From assembly GCF_000429625.1 (NCBI RefSeq), contig NZ_AUCF01000037.1:1-50327 (forward strand): a stretch of DNA of 50,327 bases. The letters are read 5' to 3'. The notes beneath the pieces are model-generated. The model worked only from the letters and a program-made list of their open reading frames with translations, had not been told where the DNA came from and did not search any database. Positions 41,241 through 48,565 of the stretch are shown here, in pieces; position 1 is the first letter of the stretch; each line of letters starts with the position of its first letter. This stretch comes from Azospirillum halopraeferens DSM 3675 (GTDB lineage: Bacteria > Pseudomonadota > Alphaproteobacteria > Azospirillales > Azospirillaceae). The position numbers were made by a program, and so were the translations under genes.

Positions 41241-42079
41241 CGGGAGAGGCCGGTGCCCGAACGCGTGCCGGGCTGATGCGTGATCTGTGGGGCCTGGGGC
41301 TGCGTCCGGGCGACGTGGTCATGGTGCACGCATCGCTTCGGGCGGTCGGCTCGGTGGAGGGCGGGCCGGATGCGGTGGTGGGGGCGCTTCTCGACGCCAT
41401 AGCGCCACAGGGCACGCTTCTCGCCTACGTCTCGTGGGACCGGTCTCCTTATGAGGAAACGCTCAACAGCCGCACCCTGACCGTGCAGGAACGCGACGCC
41501 TGGCCCGCGTTCGATCCGGCGACCGCGGGGACCTATCCGGGCTTCGGCGCACTCAATGCCTTCATCGTGCGCCATCCGGATGCGCGCCGCAGTGACCATC
41601 CCGATGCCTCCATGGCCGCCATCGGCCCGCTGGCAGAAGGTCTCGTGGCCGGCCATGCGCCGGGCAATGCGTTCGGCCCCGGCTCACCCTTGGACCGGTT
41701 CGTCGCCGTCGGCGGCCGGGTGCTGCTGCTGGGCGCGCCGCTGGATGCGGTCACCGTGCTGCATTACGCAGAGGCCGTTGCCGCAGTTCCCGGCAAGCGG
41801 CGGGTCACGTACGCGATGCCGGTCCTCGACGCCGACGGCCGCAAGGTCTGGGTCCGCGCCGAGGACTACGACTCCAACGGCATCCTCGATCAATACGCGG
41901 TACCGGGGCAGCCGGATGCGGTGGAAACCGTCATGCGCGCCTACGTCGCCGAACGCCCGCACCGGTCGGGCAGGGTGGGCGACGCGCCCTGCCGCCTGTT
42001 CGAGGCACCGGACCTGGTCCGCTTCGCGGTGGACCGGTTGGAGCGGTGGCACGGCACGCCCGGAGCGGGCGCCGGCTGA
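41237..42079 (+). CDS. Aminoglycoside 3-N-acetyltransferase family protein (AAC(3)-II/III/VI-like)
   Basis: The 280-residue protein matches the antibiotic N-acetyltransferase family along its whole length. LGLRPGDVVMVHASLRAVG, YVSWDRSPYEETLN, FDPATAGTYPGFGALN, RRSDHPDASMAAIGPLAE, LLGAPLDAVTVLHYAEAV, RRVTYAMPVLD and DYDSNGILDQYAVPG are almost the same as in AAC(3)-II-type resistance enzymes recalled from memory. These use acetyl-CoA to acetylate N3 of the deoxystreptamine ring of gentamicin-type drugs. The region keeps the host's high GC and overlaps an upstream host-like gene (ATGA), so it looks chromosomal rather than recently acquired. True aminoglycoside resistance is probable but not proven. 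Confidence 0.88.
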   Translation: MTGEAGARTRAGLMRDLWGLGLRPGDVVMVHASLRAVGSVEGGPDAVVGALLDAIAPQGTLLAYVSWDRSPYEETLNSRTLTVQERDAWPAFDPATAGTYPGFGALNAFIVRHPDARRSDHPDASMAAIGPLAEGLVAGHAPGNAFGPGSPLDRFVAVGGRVLLLGAPLDAVTVLHYAEAVAAVPGKRRVTYAMPVLDADGRKVWVRAEDYDSNGILDQYAVPGQPDAVETVMRAYVAERPHRSGRVGDAPCRLFEAPDLVRFAVDRLERWHGTPGAGAG

Positions 42080-42104
42080 CGGGACCGGCGGGGCCTTCGA
42101 AAGC

Positions 42105-42455
42105 TCAGGCGCCGCCGCCGGGCGGGTGCCCCGCCGCGGCGAGGATGTCGGTGGCGCGGTGATCCTCCGGCACCGTGTCGACGAAGATCACGTCGCCGGT
42201 GATGGTGCCGGTGCGCAGGGGCCGGATCGCCCGGTAGGCGGGGGAATCGTACCAGCCGCGCGCGCTGGCGCGGTCGGGGAAGGCGATGATCACCGGGTCC
42301 CCCGACCAGTCCCCCTCGACCCGTTCGATCGGGCCGCCGTGCACCAGATAGCGACCGCCGAACGGCGCCAGCGTCGCGTCGATGCGCGTCAGGTACTCGA
42401 CGACCTCCGGACCCGATGCGGCGCCCTTCAGGAGCGCCATGGCGAGCGTGGGCAT
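42105..42455 (-). CDS. DUF1330 family protein
   Basis: The 116-residue protein of the dimeric ferredoxin-like fold opens MPTLAMALLKGAASGPEVVEYL. It contains FGGRYLVHGGPIERVEGDWS and VIIAFPDRASARGWYDSPAY followed by RAIRP, the signature of DUF1330. These small cytosolic proteins have no settled function. The start is the ATG at 42455 with GGAGAAG upstream. It converges with the AAC(3)-like gene 25 bases away. Its upstream side carries the run of hairpins at 42558-42725. Confidence 0.88.
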   Translation of the reverse strand: MPTLAMALLKGAASGPEVVEYLTRIDATLAPFGGRYLVHGGPIERVEGDWSGDPVIIAFPDRASARGWYDSPAYRAIRPLRTGTITGDVIFVDTVPEDHRATDILAAAGHPPGGGA

Positions 42456-42557
42456 GATGCTTCTCCGTCCATCCCGGCGCCGGCGCTGCCGGCGCGATGG
42501 ACCCACCCTGACAGGGGGCGGGCGGAGACGCCATAACCCCGCAGGTCATGGCGCCAC

Positions 42558-42595
42558 CCCCACCCGATCCGGGCCGGCGCACGGACCGGGTGGGG
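42558..42595. repeat. Inverted repeat with 9-base arms
   Basis: CCCCACCCG (42558-42566) and CGGGTGGGG (42587-42595) can pair around a 20-base loop. It is the first of four possible hairpins between the DUF1330 start and the actP stop. Confidence 0.45.
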
Positions 42596-42609
42596 AAGCG
42601 GCCGTGTCA

Positions 42610-42650
42610 TACGGTCGGCAATTGATCACTTCCATCAATGGCCGACCGTA
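42610..42650. repeat. Long hairpin, 16 paired bases with one mismatch
   Basis: TACGGTCGGC (42610-42619) pairs with GCCGACCGTA (42641-42650). After an A/G mismatch, ATTGAT (42621-42626) pairs with ATCAAT (42634-42639), leaving a 7-base loop. There is no coding potential here. It may be a repeated extragenic palindrome. Confidence 0.7.
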
Positions 42651-42660
42651 AAGCCCGGCA

Positions 42661-42682
42661 GATCAATGCGTTAGCATTGATC
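42661..42682. repeat. Perfect hairpin with GATCAATGC arms
   Basis: GATCAATGC (42661-42669), GTTA, then GCATTGATC (42674-42682) form a perfect 9-base stem. It shares GATCAATGC and flanking CAGA with the hairpin at 510-545, over 42 kb away, which suggests a dispersed repeat family. Confidence 0.7.
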
Positions 42683-42690
42683 GAGAGGGT

Positions 42691-42725
42691 GATACCGGCG
42701 GCATCCTTCAGATGCCGCCGGTATC
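42691..42725 (-). terminator. Terminator hairpin at the end of actP
   Basis: A perfect 15-base stem (GATACCGGCGGCATC, 42691-42705, with its complement at 42711-42725) with a CTTCA loop. It includes two bases of the actP stop codon. No T run follows on the minus strand, so the stem alone or Rho would do the work. Confidence 0.7.
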
Positions 42726-44412
42726 AGTGGGCCGAGGCGGCCGCGGCGCCGATGCCGGTCTGCGAGCGGACGTACTGGTCGTCGTAGGCGGCGATTTCCG
42801 CCTTCGCCCGGGCGCTGGTGTCCAGGCGGGAGACGACGATGGTCACCAGGAAGGCCAGCGTCATGGAGAACAGGGCCGGGTGCTCGTACGGGAAGATCGG
42901 CGCGTCATAGCCGATCACCGCCACCCACACCGTCTTCGACAGCACCACCAGCGTCACCGCCGAGACCAGGCCGGCCAGCCCGCCCCACAGGGCGCCCCGG
43001 GTGGTCAGGCCCTTCCAGTACATGGACAGGATCAGCACCGGGAAGTTGGCCGAGGCGGCGATGCCGAAGGTCAGGCCGACCAGGAAGGCGACGTTCTGCT
43101 TCTCGAACAGGATGCCCAGCACCACGCCGACCACGCCCAGCGCCAGGGACGACAGGCGGGAGACGCGCATCTCCTCCGCCTCGGTCGCCTTGCCCTTGCG
43201 GATGACGCGGGCGTACAGGTCGTGGGCGATGGCCGAGGCGCCGGCCAGCGCCAGGCCGGCCACCACCGCCAGGATGGTGGCGAAGGCCACCGCCGACATG
43301 AAGCCCAGCAGCAGGTCGCCGCCCATGGCCTGCGCCAGGTGCATCAGCGGCATGTTGTTGCCGCCCACCAGCTTGCCGCCGACCACGCCGCCCTCGAAGA
43401 AGCGGGGATCGGTGCCGACGATGGAGATCGCCGCCATGCCCAGGATGCACACCACCAGGAAGAACATCCCGATCAGGCCCGAGGCGACGAACACGCTCTT
43501 GCGCGCTTCCCGGGCGTTGGGGACGGTGAAGAAGCGCATCATGATGTGGGGCAGGGCGGCGGTGCCGAACACCAGGCCCAGCGACAGGGACACGGTCGAC
43601 ACCGGATCGGCCAGCAGCGACCCCGGGCCGAGGATGCCGGCGCCGTTCTTATGGGACTCCAGCGCGCCGGCGGCCACCGCCTCCAGGCTGAAGCCAAAGT
43701 GCAGCATCACCAGGAACAGCAGCAGCAGGCCGCCGCCCAGCATCAGGCACGCCTTGATGATCTGCACCCAGGTGGTGGCGATCATGCCGCCGAAGGTGAC
43801 GTAGATCACCATCAGCACGCCGACCAGCACCACGGCCACCGCATAATCCAGCCCGAACAGCAGTTTGATCAACTGGCCGGCGCCCACCATCTGCACCACC
43901 AGATAGCAGCACACCACCGTCAGCGATCCCATCGCCGCGAAGGTGCGCACCTTGGACTGGTCCAGGCGGTAGGAGGCGATATCGGCGAAGGTGAAGCGGC
44001 CCAGGTTGCGCAGCCGCTCCGCCATCAGGAACAGGATGATCGGCCAGCCCACGAAGAAGCTGACCGTGTAGGCCATGCCGTCGAAGCCGGTGAGGTAGAC
44101 CAGGCTGGACAGGCCCAGCAGCGTGGCCGCCGACATGTAGTCGCCGGCGATGGCCAGCCCGTTCTGGAAGCCGGAGATGCCGCCGCCCGCCGTGTAGAAG
44201 TCCGACGCGGAGCGGGTGCGCCTGGCCGCCCAGTAGGTGATGCCCAGCGTGGCGCCGACGAAGGCCAGGAACATGGCGATGGCGATGGGGTTGACCGCCT
44301 GCTTGTCGGCGGCGCCCATGTCGCCGGCCGCCAGCGCCGGGCCGGCGGCGAGAAGGGTGGCGAGAAGGGTGGCGAGAAGGGCGGCGGGGGCCGCGGCGAA
44401 CGCCGTCCTCAT
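42724..44412 (-). CDS. actP: Acetate/short-chain monocarboxylate permease (SSS family)
   Basis: The 562-residue sodium/solute symporter has a signal peptide followed by about 13 helices. Family marks are TRSASDFYTAGGGISGFQNGL, GDYMSAATLLGLSSLVYLTG, LPHIMMRFFTVPNAREARKS, a sequence typical of ActP and its close relatives, and FGIAASANFPVLILSMYWKG. It imports acetate and similar acids. The start is the ATG overlapping the stop of the small DUF485 gene (ATGA), the usual yjcH-actP pair. The signal peptide contains three tandem 12-base units (44347-44382) encoding a repeated TLLA-type motif. A strong hairpin ends the gene. Confidence 0.93.
   Translation of the reverse strand: MRTAFAAAPAALLATLLATLLAAGPALAAGDMGAADKQAVNPIAIAMFLAFVGATLGITYWAARRTRSASDFYTAGGGISGFQNGLAIAGDYMSAATLLGLSSLVYLTGFDGMAYTVSFFVGWPIILFLMAERLRNLGRFTFADIASYRLDQSKVRTFAAMGSLTVVCCYLVVQMVGAGQLIKLLFGLDYAVAVVLVGVLMVIYVTFGGMIATTWVQIIKACLMLGGGLLLLFLVMLHFGFSLEAVAAGALESHKNGAGILGPGSLLADPVSTVSLSLGLVFGTAALPHIMMRFFTVPNAREARKSVFVASGLIGMFFLVVCILGMAAISIVGTDPRFFEGGVVGGKLVGGNNMPLMHLAQAMGGDLLLGFMSAVAFATILAVVAGLALAGASAIAHDLYARVIRKGKATEAEEMRVSRLSSLALGVVGVVLGILFEKQNVAFLVGLTFGIAASANFPVLILSMYWKGLTTRGALWGGLAGLVSAVTLVVLSKTVWVAVIGYDAPIFPYEHPALFSMTLAFLVTIVVSRLDTSARAKAEIAAYDDQYVRSQTGIGAAAASAH
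44347..44382. repeat. Three tandem 12-base units in the actP signal peptide
   Basis: GGCGAGAAGGGT at 44347-44358 and 44359-44370, then the same with one change at 44371-44382. On the minus strand they encode repeated Thr-Leu-Leu-Ala in the hydrophobic core of the signal peptide. Unit loss or gain keeps the frame. Confidence 0.8.
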
Positions 44413-44720
44413 TGCCCGCTCTCCGCGACGATCTCGTTGTTGAGGTCCTCGAACGCGCCGTTGGCGAAGTAGGAATAGACCCCGGTCAGCAGCCACGACA
44501 CGATGATGACGACGGCGCTCAGCGGAAAGCCGATGGAGATCGCCGACCCCTGCGCGATGGGCGTCCGCAGCGCGTCGGGCGCGAAGGCCACCGCCATCAT
44601 CAGCGCGTAATAGGATACCAGCACGATCAGCGACAGCGTCAGCGCCAGCCGCCCGCGCCTTCTGACCAGTTCCCTGAACTTCGGGTTTTCGCGGACCCGC
44701 CGGTAGACAGGATCGGACAT
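44409..44720 (-). CDS. yjcH: DUF485 membrane protein, ActP partner
   Basis: The 103-residue protein has two membrane helices (about 28-50 and 62-86). The family start is VRENPKFRELVRRRGRLALT, and the end is GVYSYFANGAFEDLNNEIV. Members are almost always encoded just before actP and are thought to help the permease assemble or work. The start is the ATG at 44720 (MSDPVYRRV), with an overlap of four bases with actP. The 175 bases between it and the divergent histidine-kinase gene hold the shared promoter region. Confidence 0.92.
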   Translation of the reverse strand: MSDPVYRRVRENPKFRELVRRRGRLALTLSLIVLVSYYALMMAVAFAPDALRTPIAQGSAISIGFPLSAVVIIVSWLLTGVYSYFANGAFEDLNNEIVAESGQ

Positions 44721-44764
44721 GTTTCCCCCGGACAACTTGGTTATCGTGGGGCGCTGTCCTATCA

Positions 44765-44789
44765 CCCGATTGTTTCCCGATTTTCCCGA
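44765..44789. promoter_or_regulatory. Three CCCGA direct repeats in the yjcH-actP/histidine kinase promoter region
   Basis: CCCGA occurs at 44765-44769, 44776-44780 and 44785-44789, in steps of 11 and 9 bases, within TCCCGATT-like units. OmpR-type regulators bind direct repeats with about one helical turn between them, and such a regulator is encoded at 47719. The link is inferred from position and spacing. Confidence 0.4.
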
Positions 44790-44895
44790 AATTGTGACGA
44801 AATGTGTCCGGACCGCGGACGCCGGAGGGGCTTGCCCCGGCGGGGCGGTTGGCGCCATGGTCGGGGCCGATCCCGCCTTCCGCGTGCGAGTTGCG

Positions 44896-47685
44896 ATGGT
44901 CCGCTCCCGTCTCTTCCTGCGGCTGTTCTCCGGCGTCCTGCTGGGGGTCGTCCTGTTCTCCGGCTCCTACTATCTGCTGTCGGTGCCGCTGGTGAAGGAG
45001 TCGGTCTACCGGATCGAGCTGGACGCCAGCCGCACCATCCTGGACAACGTGCACGAGATGGTCGCCAGGCTGCGCGCCGGCCTGGACGAACAGCGCGCCT
45101 ACGTGATCGACACCTTCCGGGCGGAGATGCGCACCAAGGTGGCGCTGGCCGCCGGCTACATCGACTACGTCTTCGACCGCGCCGACCGCGGCGAGATCTC
45201 CCGCGACGAGGCGGAGCGGCTGATCTACGACGGGCTGAAGGCGTTCCGCTACGGCAAGGACGACTACATCTGGCTGACCAACTACGACGCCGTCCTGCTC
45301 TCCCACCCCGACCCAGACTGGACCGGCCGCAGCGCCGCCGAGGTGCAGGACCCGCGGGGCGGGCTGATCGTGCCGGACATGATCGCCCGCGCCCGCAACG
45401 AGGGCGAGGGCTACCACGTCTATCCCTGGCGCCGGCCCGGCGGCGACCCGCCGGTGCGCAAGATGTCCTACTTCCGCCACCTGCCCCGGCACGGGCTGGT
45501 GATCGGCGCCGGCGCCTACATGGATGACATCGACACGGTGGTGGAAAACCGCCTGAACGCGGCGGTGGAGGAACTGCGCCAGGCGGTGCTCGGCATCCGC
45601 ATCGCGCGCACCGGCTACGTCTACATCTTCGACTCCTCCAGCCGCATGATCATCCACCCCAACACCAACATCGACCGCACGGCCTTCGGCAACCTGCGCG
45701 ATCCCGCCACCGGCGCGCTGATCGGCGAGGCGCTGAAGGGGGCGGCCCACGACGGCCGCACCCTGCGCTACCTGTGGGACAAGCCCAGCGACCCCGGCAA
45801 TTACGTCTACGAGAAGATAAGCTGGGTCCGCCATGTGGAGGGGCTGGACTGGTACATCGCGTCCAGCGTCTACGAGGAGGAGCTGCGCAGCTCCTCCGTG
45901 GCGCTGGGCAACCGGCTGTTCGCGGTGTCGCTGGGCGTGATGGTGCTGGGGGGCGGGATGGGCTATCTGGGCGCCCACCGGCTGACGCGGCCGCTGCGCC
46001 GGCTGGCCGACACCGCCGCACAGGTCCGCGCCGGCAACCTGGACGCCCGCAGCGGCATCCGGCGCAACGACGAGATCGGCGACCTCGCCGCCACCTTCGA
46101 CGGCATGGTGCAGCGGGTGAAGGACGACATCGCCACCCTGGACAGCCGCGTCAGGGAGCGCACCGCCGCCCTGGAGGAGGCGGAGGCGCGCCAGCGCCTG
46201 ATCCTCGACGCCATCCCCGCGGCCATCGCCTATCTCGACGGCAACGAACGCCTGCGCTTCGTCAACCGCCGCTGGGCCGACCAGCCGCACGCCCGCGCCG
46301 GGCGGGTGCTGGGCCGCCGCCTGCGCGACGCGGTGGACGCCGACGCCTACCGCCACCTCGCCCCCCTGCTGGACCGGGCCCGTGCGGGCGAGAGCGCCGG
46401 GGCCGACTACGCCGCCACCGACGGCCACGGGCGGGCGGTGATCACCCGCTTCACCCTGATCCCCCACCTGGACGCGCGGGGCGCCACGGTCGGCTTCTTC
46501 GTGCTGGCCCCCGACGTGACCGCGGAGGTGGAACGCCGGCGCCACCTGGACGAGGCGGAGCGGCTGAAGGCGGTGGGGCAGCTCGCCGGCGGGCTGGCCC
46601 ACGACTTCAACAACCTGCTGACCATCATCCTGGGCAACCTGGCGGTCGCCCGGGAACGCTTCGCCGGCCACGGCGACCTCGACGCCCATCTGGAGCCGGC
46701 GCAGCGGGCCAGCCGGCGCGGCGCCGACATCACCGCGCGCCTCCTCGCCTTCTCCCGCCGCCAGCCGCTGAAGCCCCAGCCGGTGGAGGTGTGCGGCCTG
46801 GTGCGGGAGCTGGCGGTGCTGCTCAGCCGCTCCCTGCCCGCCGGCATCGCCATCGTCACGCCGGGACCGCAGGAGACGGCCCGGGCGATGGCCGACCCCA
46901 CGCAGCTTGAGAACGCGCTGGTCAACCTGGCGCTCAACGCCCGCGACGCCATGCCCGAGGGCGGCACCCTGACCATCACCGCGGGCCCCCTGGACGGGAC
47001 GGCGGCGGAAGGGTTCGACGAGCCGCCGGCCCCCGGCCGCCGGATCGCCATCCGTGTCCGCGACACCGGCTGCGGCTTCGCCGCCGGCGCGGCGGAGCGG
47101 GCGTTCGAGCCGTTCTACACCACCAAGGCGCTGGGCTCCGGCCTCGGCCTGTCCATGGTCTACGGCTTCGTCAAGCAGTCGGGCGGCTTCATCGCCATCG
47201 ACAGCGCCCCCGGCGCCGGCACCACGGTCACCCTGCTGCTGCCCGAAGCCGGCCCGGCGGACGAGGCGGTGGCTCCCGCCGCCGCCGCCCCGGCCGAACC
47301 GGCGCCCGGCGACGCGCTTGCCGGCGGCTGGCGGGGCAAGCTGGCGCTGGTGGTGGAGGACGACGCCGACGTCCGCCTGGTCATGCGGCGGCAACTGATC
47401 GACCTGGGCCTGTCGGTGATCGAGGCGCAGAGCGGCGACGAGGCCATGGAGCTGGTGGAGCACCTGGACGACCTCAGCCTCGTGGTGTCGGACGTGGTCA
47501 TGCCCGGCGTGACCGGCCCGGCCCTGGCCCGCCACCTGCGCGCCACCCGGCCGGAGGTGAAGGTGGTCCTGGTCAGCGGCTTCGCCACCGAGGTGCCGGA
47601 CGAAGGGGAGGGGCTGGTCATTCTCCGCAAACCGTGGGAGAAAAGCGAGTTGGCCGGCGCCATTCATTCCTGCACGACCGGCTGA
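44896..47685 (+). CDS. Hybrid sensor histidine kinase with Cache, HAMP, PAS and receiver domains
   Basis: The protein has 929 residues from the ATG at 44896. A first membrane helix (about 6-28) precedes a periplasmic double Cache sensor (about 40-330) with two copies of a YIWLTN/YIFDSS-type motif region (GKDDYIWLTNYDAVLLSHPD, GYVYIFDSSSRMIIHPN). A second helix (about 340-362), HAMP, a coiled linker and a PAS domain (about 430-545) follow. The phospho-accepting His569 is in GLAHDFNNLL. The ATPase region has NALVNLALNARDA and GSGLGLSMVYGFVKQSGG. A C-terminal receiver has Asp866 in VVSDVVMPG. Such Cache domains often sense small carboxylates. An ATG at 44857 is a possible longer start. It is divergent from yjcH-actP and is followed by a response regulator. 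Confidence 0.9.
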   Translation: MVRSRLFLRLFSGVLLGVVLFSGSYYLLSVPLVKESVYRIELDASRTILDNVHEMVARLRAGLDEQRAYVIDTFRAEMRTKVALAAGYIDYVFDRADRGEISRDEAERLIYDGLKAFRYGKDDYIWLTNYDAVLLSHPDPDWTGRSAAEVQDPRGGLIVPDMIARARNEGEGYHVYPWRRPGGDPPVRKMSYFRHLPRHGLVIGAGAYMDDIDTVVENRLNAAVEELRQAVLGIRIARTGYVYIFDSSSRMIIHPNTNIDRTAFGNLRDPATGALIGEALKGAAHDGRTLRYLWDKPSDPGNYVYEKISWVRHVEGLDWYIASSVYEEELRSSSVALGNRLFAVSLGVMVLGGGMGYLGAHRLTRPLRRLADTAAQVRAGNLDARSGIRRNDEIGDLAATFDGMVQRVKDDIATLDSRVRERTAALEEAEARQRLILDAIPAAIAYLDGNERLRFVNRRWADQPHARAGRVLGRRLRDAVDADAYRHLAPLLDRARAGESAGADYAATDGHGRAVITRFTLIPHLDARGATVGFFVLAPDVTAEVERRRHLDEAERLKAVGQLAGGLAHDFNNLLTIILGNLAVARERFAGHGDLDAHLEPAQRASRRGADITARLLAFSRRQPLKPQPVEVCGLVRELAVLLSRSLPAGIAIVTPGPQETARAMADPTQLENALVNLALNARDAMPEGGTLTITAGPLDGTAAEGFDEPPAPGRRIAIRVRDTGCGFAAGAAERAFEPFYTTKALGSGLGLSMVYGFVKQSGGFIAIDSAPGAGTTVTLLLPEAGPADEAVAPAAAAPAEPAPGDALAGGWRGKLALVVEDDADVRLVMRRQLIDLGLSVIEAQSGDEAMELVEHLDDLSLVVSDVVMPGVTGPALARHLRATRPEVKVVLVSGFATEVPDEGEGLVILRKPWEKSELAGAIHSCTTG

Positions 47686-47718
47686 CGGGGAAACGCCTCG
47701 AAGAAGACGAACAATCGC

Positions 47719-48489
47719 ATGGGTGCCAGGAAGCTCGTATACGTCGTCGACGACGACCCCGATGTCCGCGATCTGCTGCGCACGGTGCTGGGGGGCTTCG
47801 GCTATGCCGTCAGCGTCTTCGGATCGGGCAAAGCGGTGAAGGCGGCGATCCGCCGCGACCCGCCGGATGTCGCCATCGTCGATCTCGGCCTGCCCGACAT
47901 GGACGGCCTGACCCTGGTGCGCGAGCTGTGGGAGGACGTGCGCTTCGGCGTCATCGTGCTGACCGGGCGCGGCGACGTGTCCGACCGGGTGCTGGGGCTG
48001 GAGCTGGGGGCCGACGACTACATCGTCAAACCCTTCGAGCCGCGCGAGCTGGTGGCGCGGGTCAACACGGTGATCCGCCGGCGGCGGCAGTTGATGGCGG
48101 CCGGGCGCCGGTCGGAGGGGGCCAGGGCGCGATTCGCCGGCTGGACCATCGACTTCGGCGACCTGACGCTGACCGCCGAAGACGGCCGGCAGGAGACGCT
48201 GACGGCGGCGGAGGCGGCGCTGCTGGGCATGCTGCTGAAGGCGCCGCGCCGGGTGCTGTCGCGCGAACAGTTGCAGAGCGCCGACACCGAGCGCGGCGAC
48301 CTGCCCTTCGAACGGGCGGTGGACGTGCGCATCTCGCGCATCCGCAAGAAGATCGAGCCCGACCCGCGCGCGCCGCAATTGATCCGCACCGTCTACGGCG
48401 CCGGCTATCTGCTGGCATGCGACGTCGCATGGACCGAGGCGCCGCCGGAGCGCGCCGATCACAATTCGCAACATTTCGGAGACAGTTGA
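47719..48489 (+). CDS. OmpR/PhoB-family response regulator
   Basis: The 256-residue protein has a receiver domain with acidic VVDDDPD, phospho-accepting Asp55 in VAIVDLGLPDMDG and the conserved Lys in DDYIVKPFEP. The linker leads to a winged-helix DNA-binding domain (about 140-235) with LTAAEAALLGMLLKAPRRVL and VDVRISRIRKKIEPDPRAPQ, then IRTVYGAGYLL. It lies 33 bases after the hybrid kinase gene and would take its phosphate. Likely targets are the divergent yjcH-actP genes and the acyl-CoA ligase downstream, as in other acetate-sensing two-component loci. That is inference. Confidence 0.92.
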   Translation: MGARKLVYVVDDDPDVRDLLRTVLGGFGYAVSVFGSGKAVKAAIRRDPPDVAIVDLGLPDMDGLTLVRELWEDVRFGVIVLTGRGDVSDRVLGLELGADDYIVKPFEPRELVARVNTVIRRRRQLMAAGRRSEGARARFAGWTIDFGDLTLTAEDGRQETLTAAEAALLGMLLKAPRRVLSREQLQSADTERGDLPFERAVDVRISRIRKKIEPDPRAPQLIRTVYGAGYLLACDVAWTEAPPERADHNSQHFGDS

Positions 48490-48565
48490 GAAAAGGCGCC
48501 CCGCTAGGTTCCGCCGCAACGCCGCGATCAACGCGCCGACGATCGAGCCCCGGGGGAACGAAGCC

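Noticed and set aside
41237..42079. Recently acquired resistance cassette
   Set aside because: GC content is like the neighbours, it overlaps a host-like gene, and no integron or transposon sequence flanks it.
42610..42725. CRISPR-like array
   Set aside because: The hairpins differ from each other in arms and length and there is no regular spacer pattern or cas gene.
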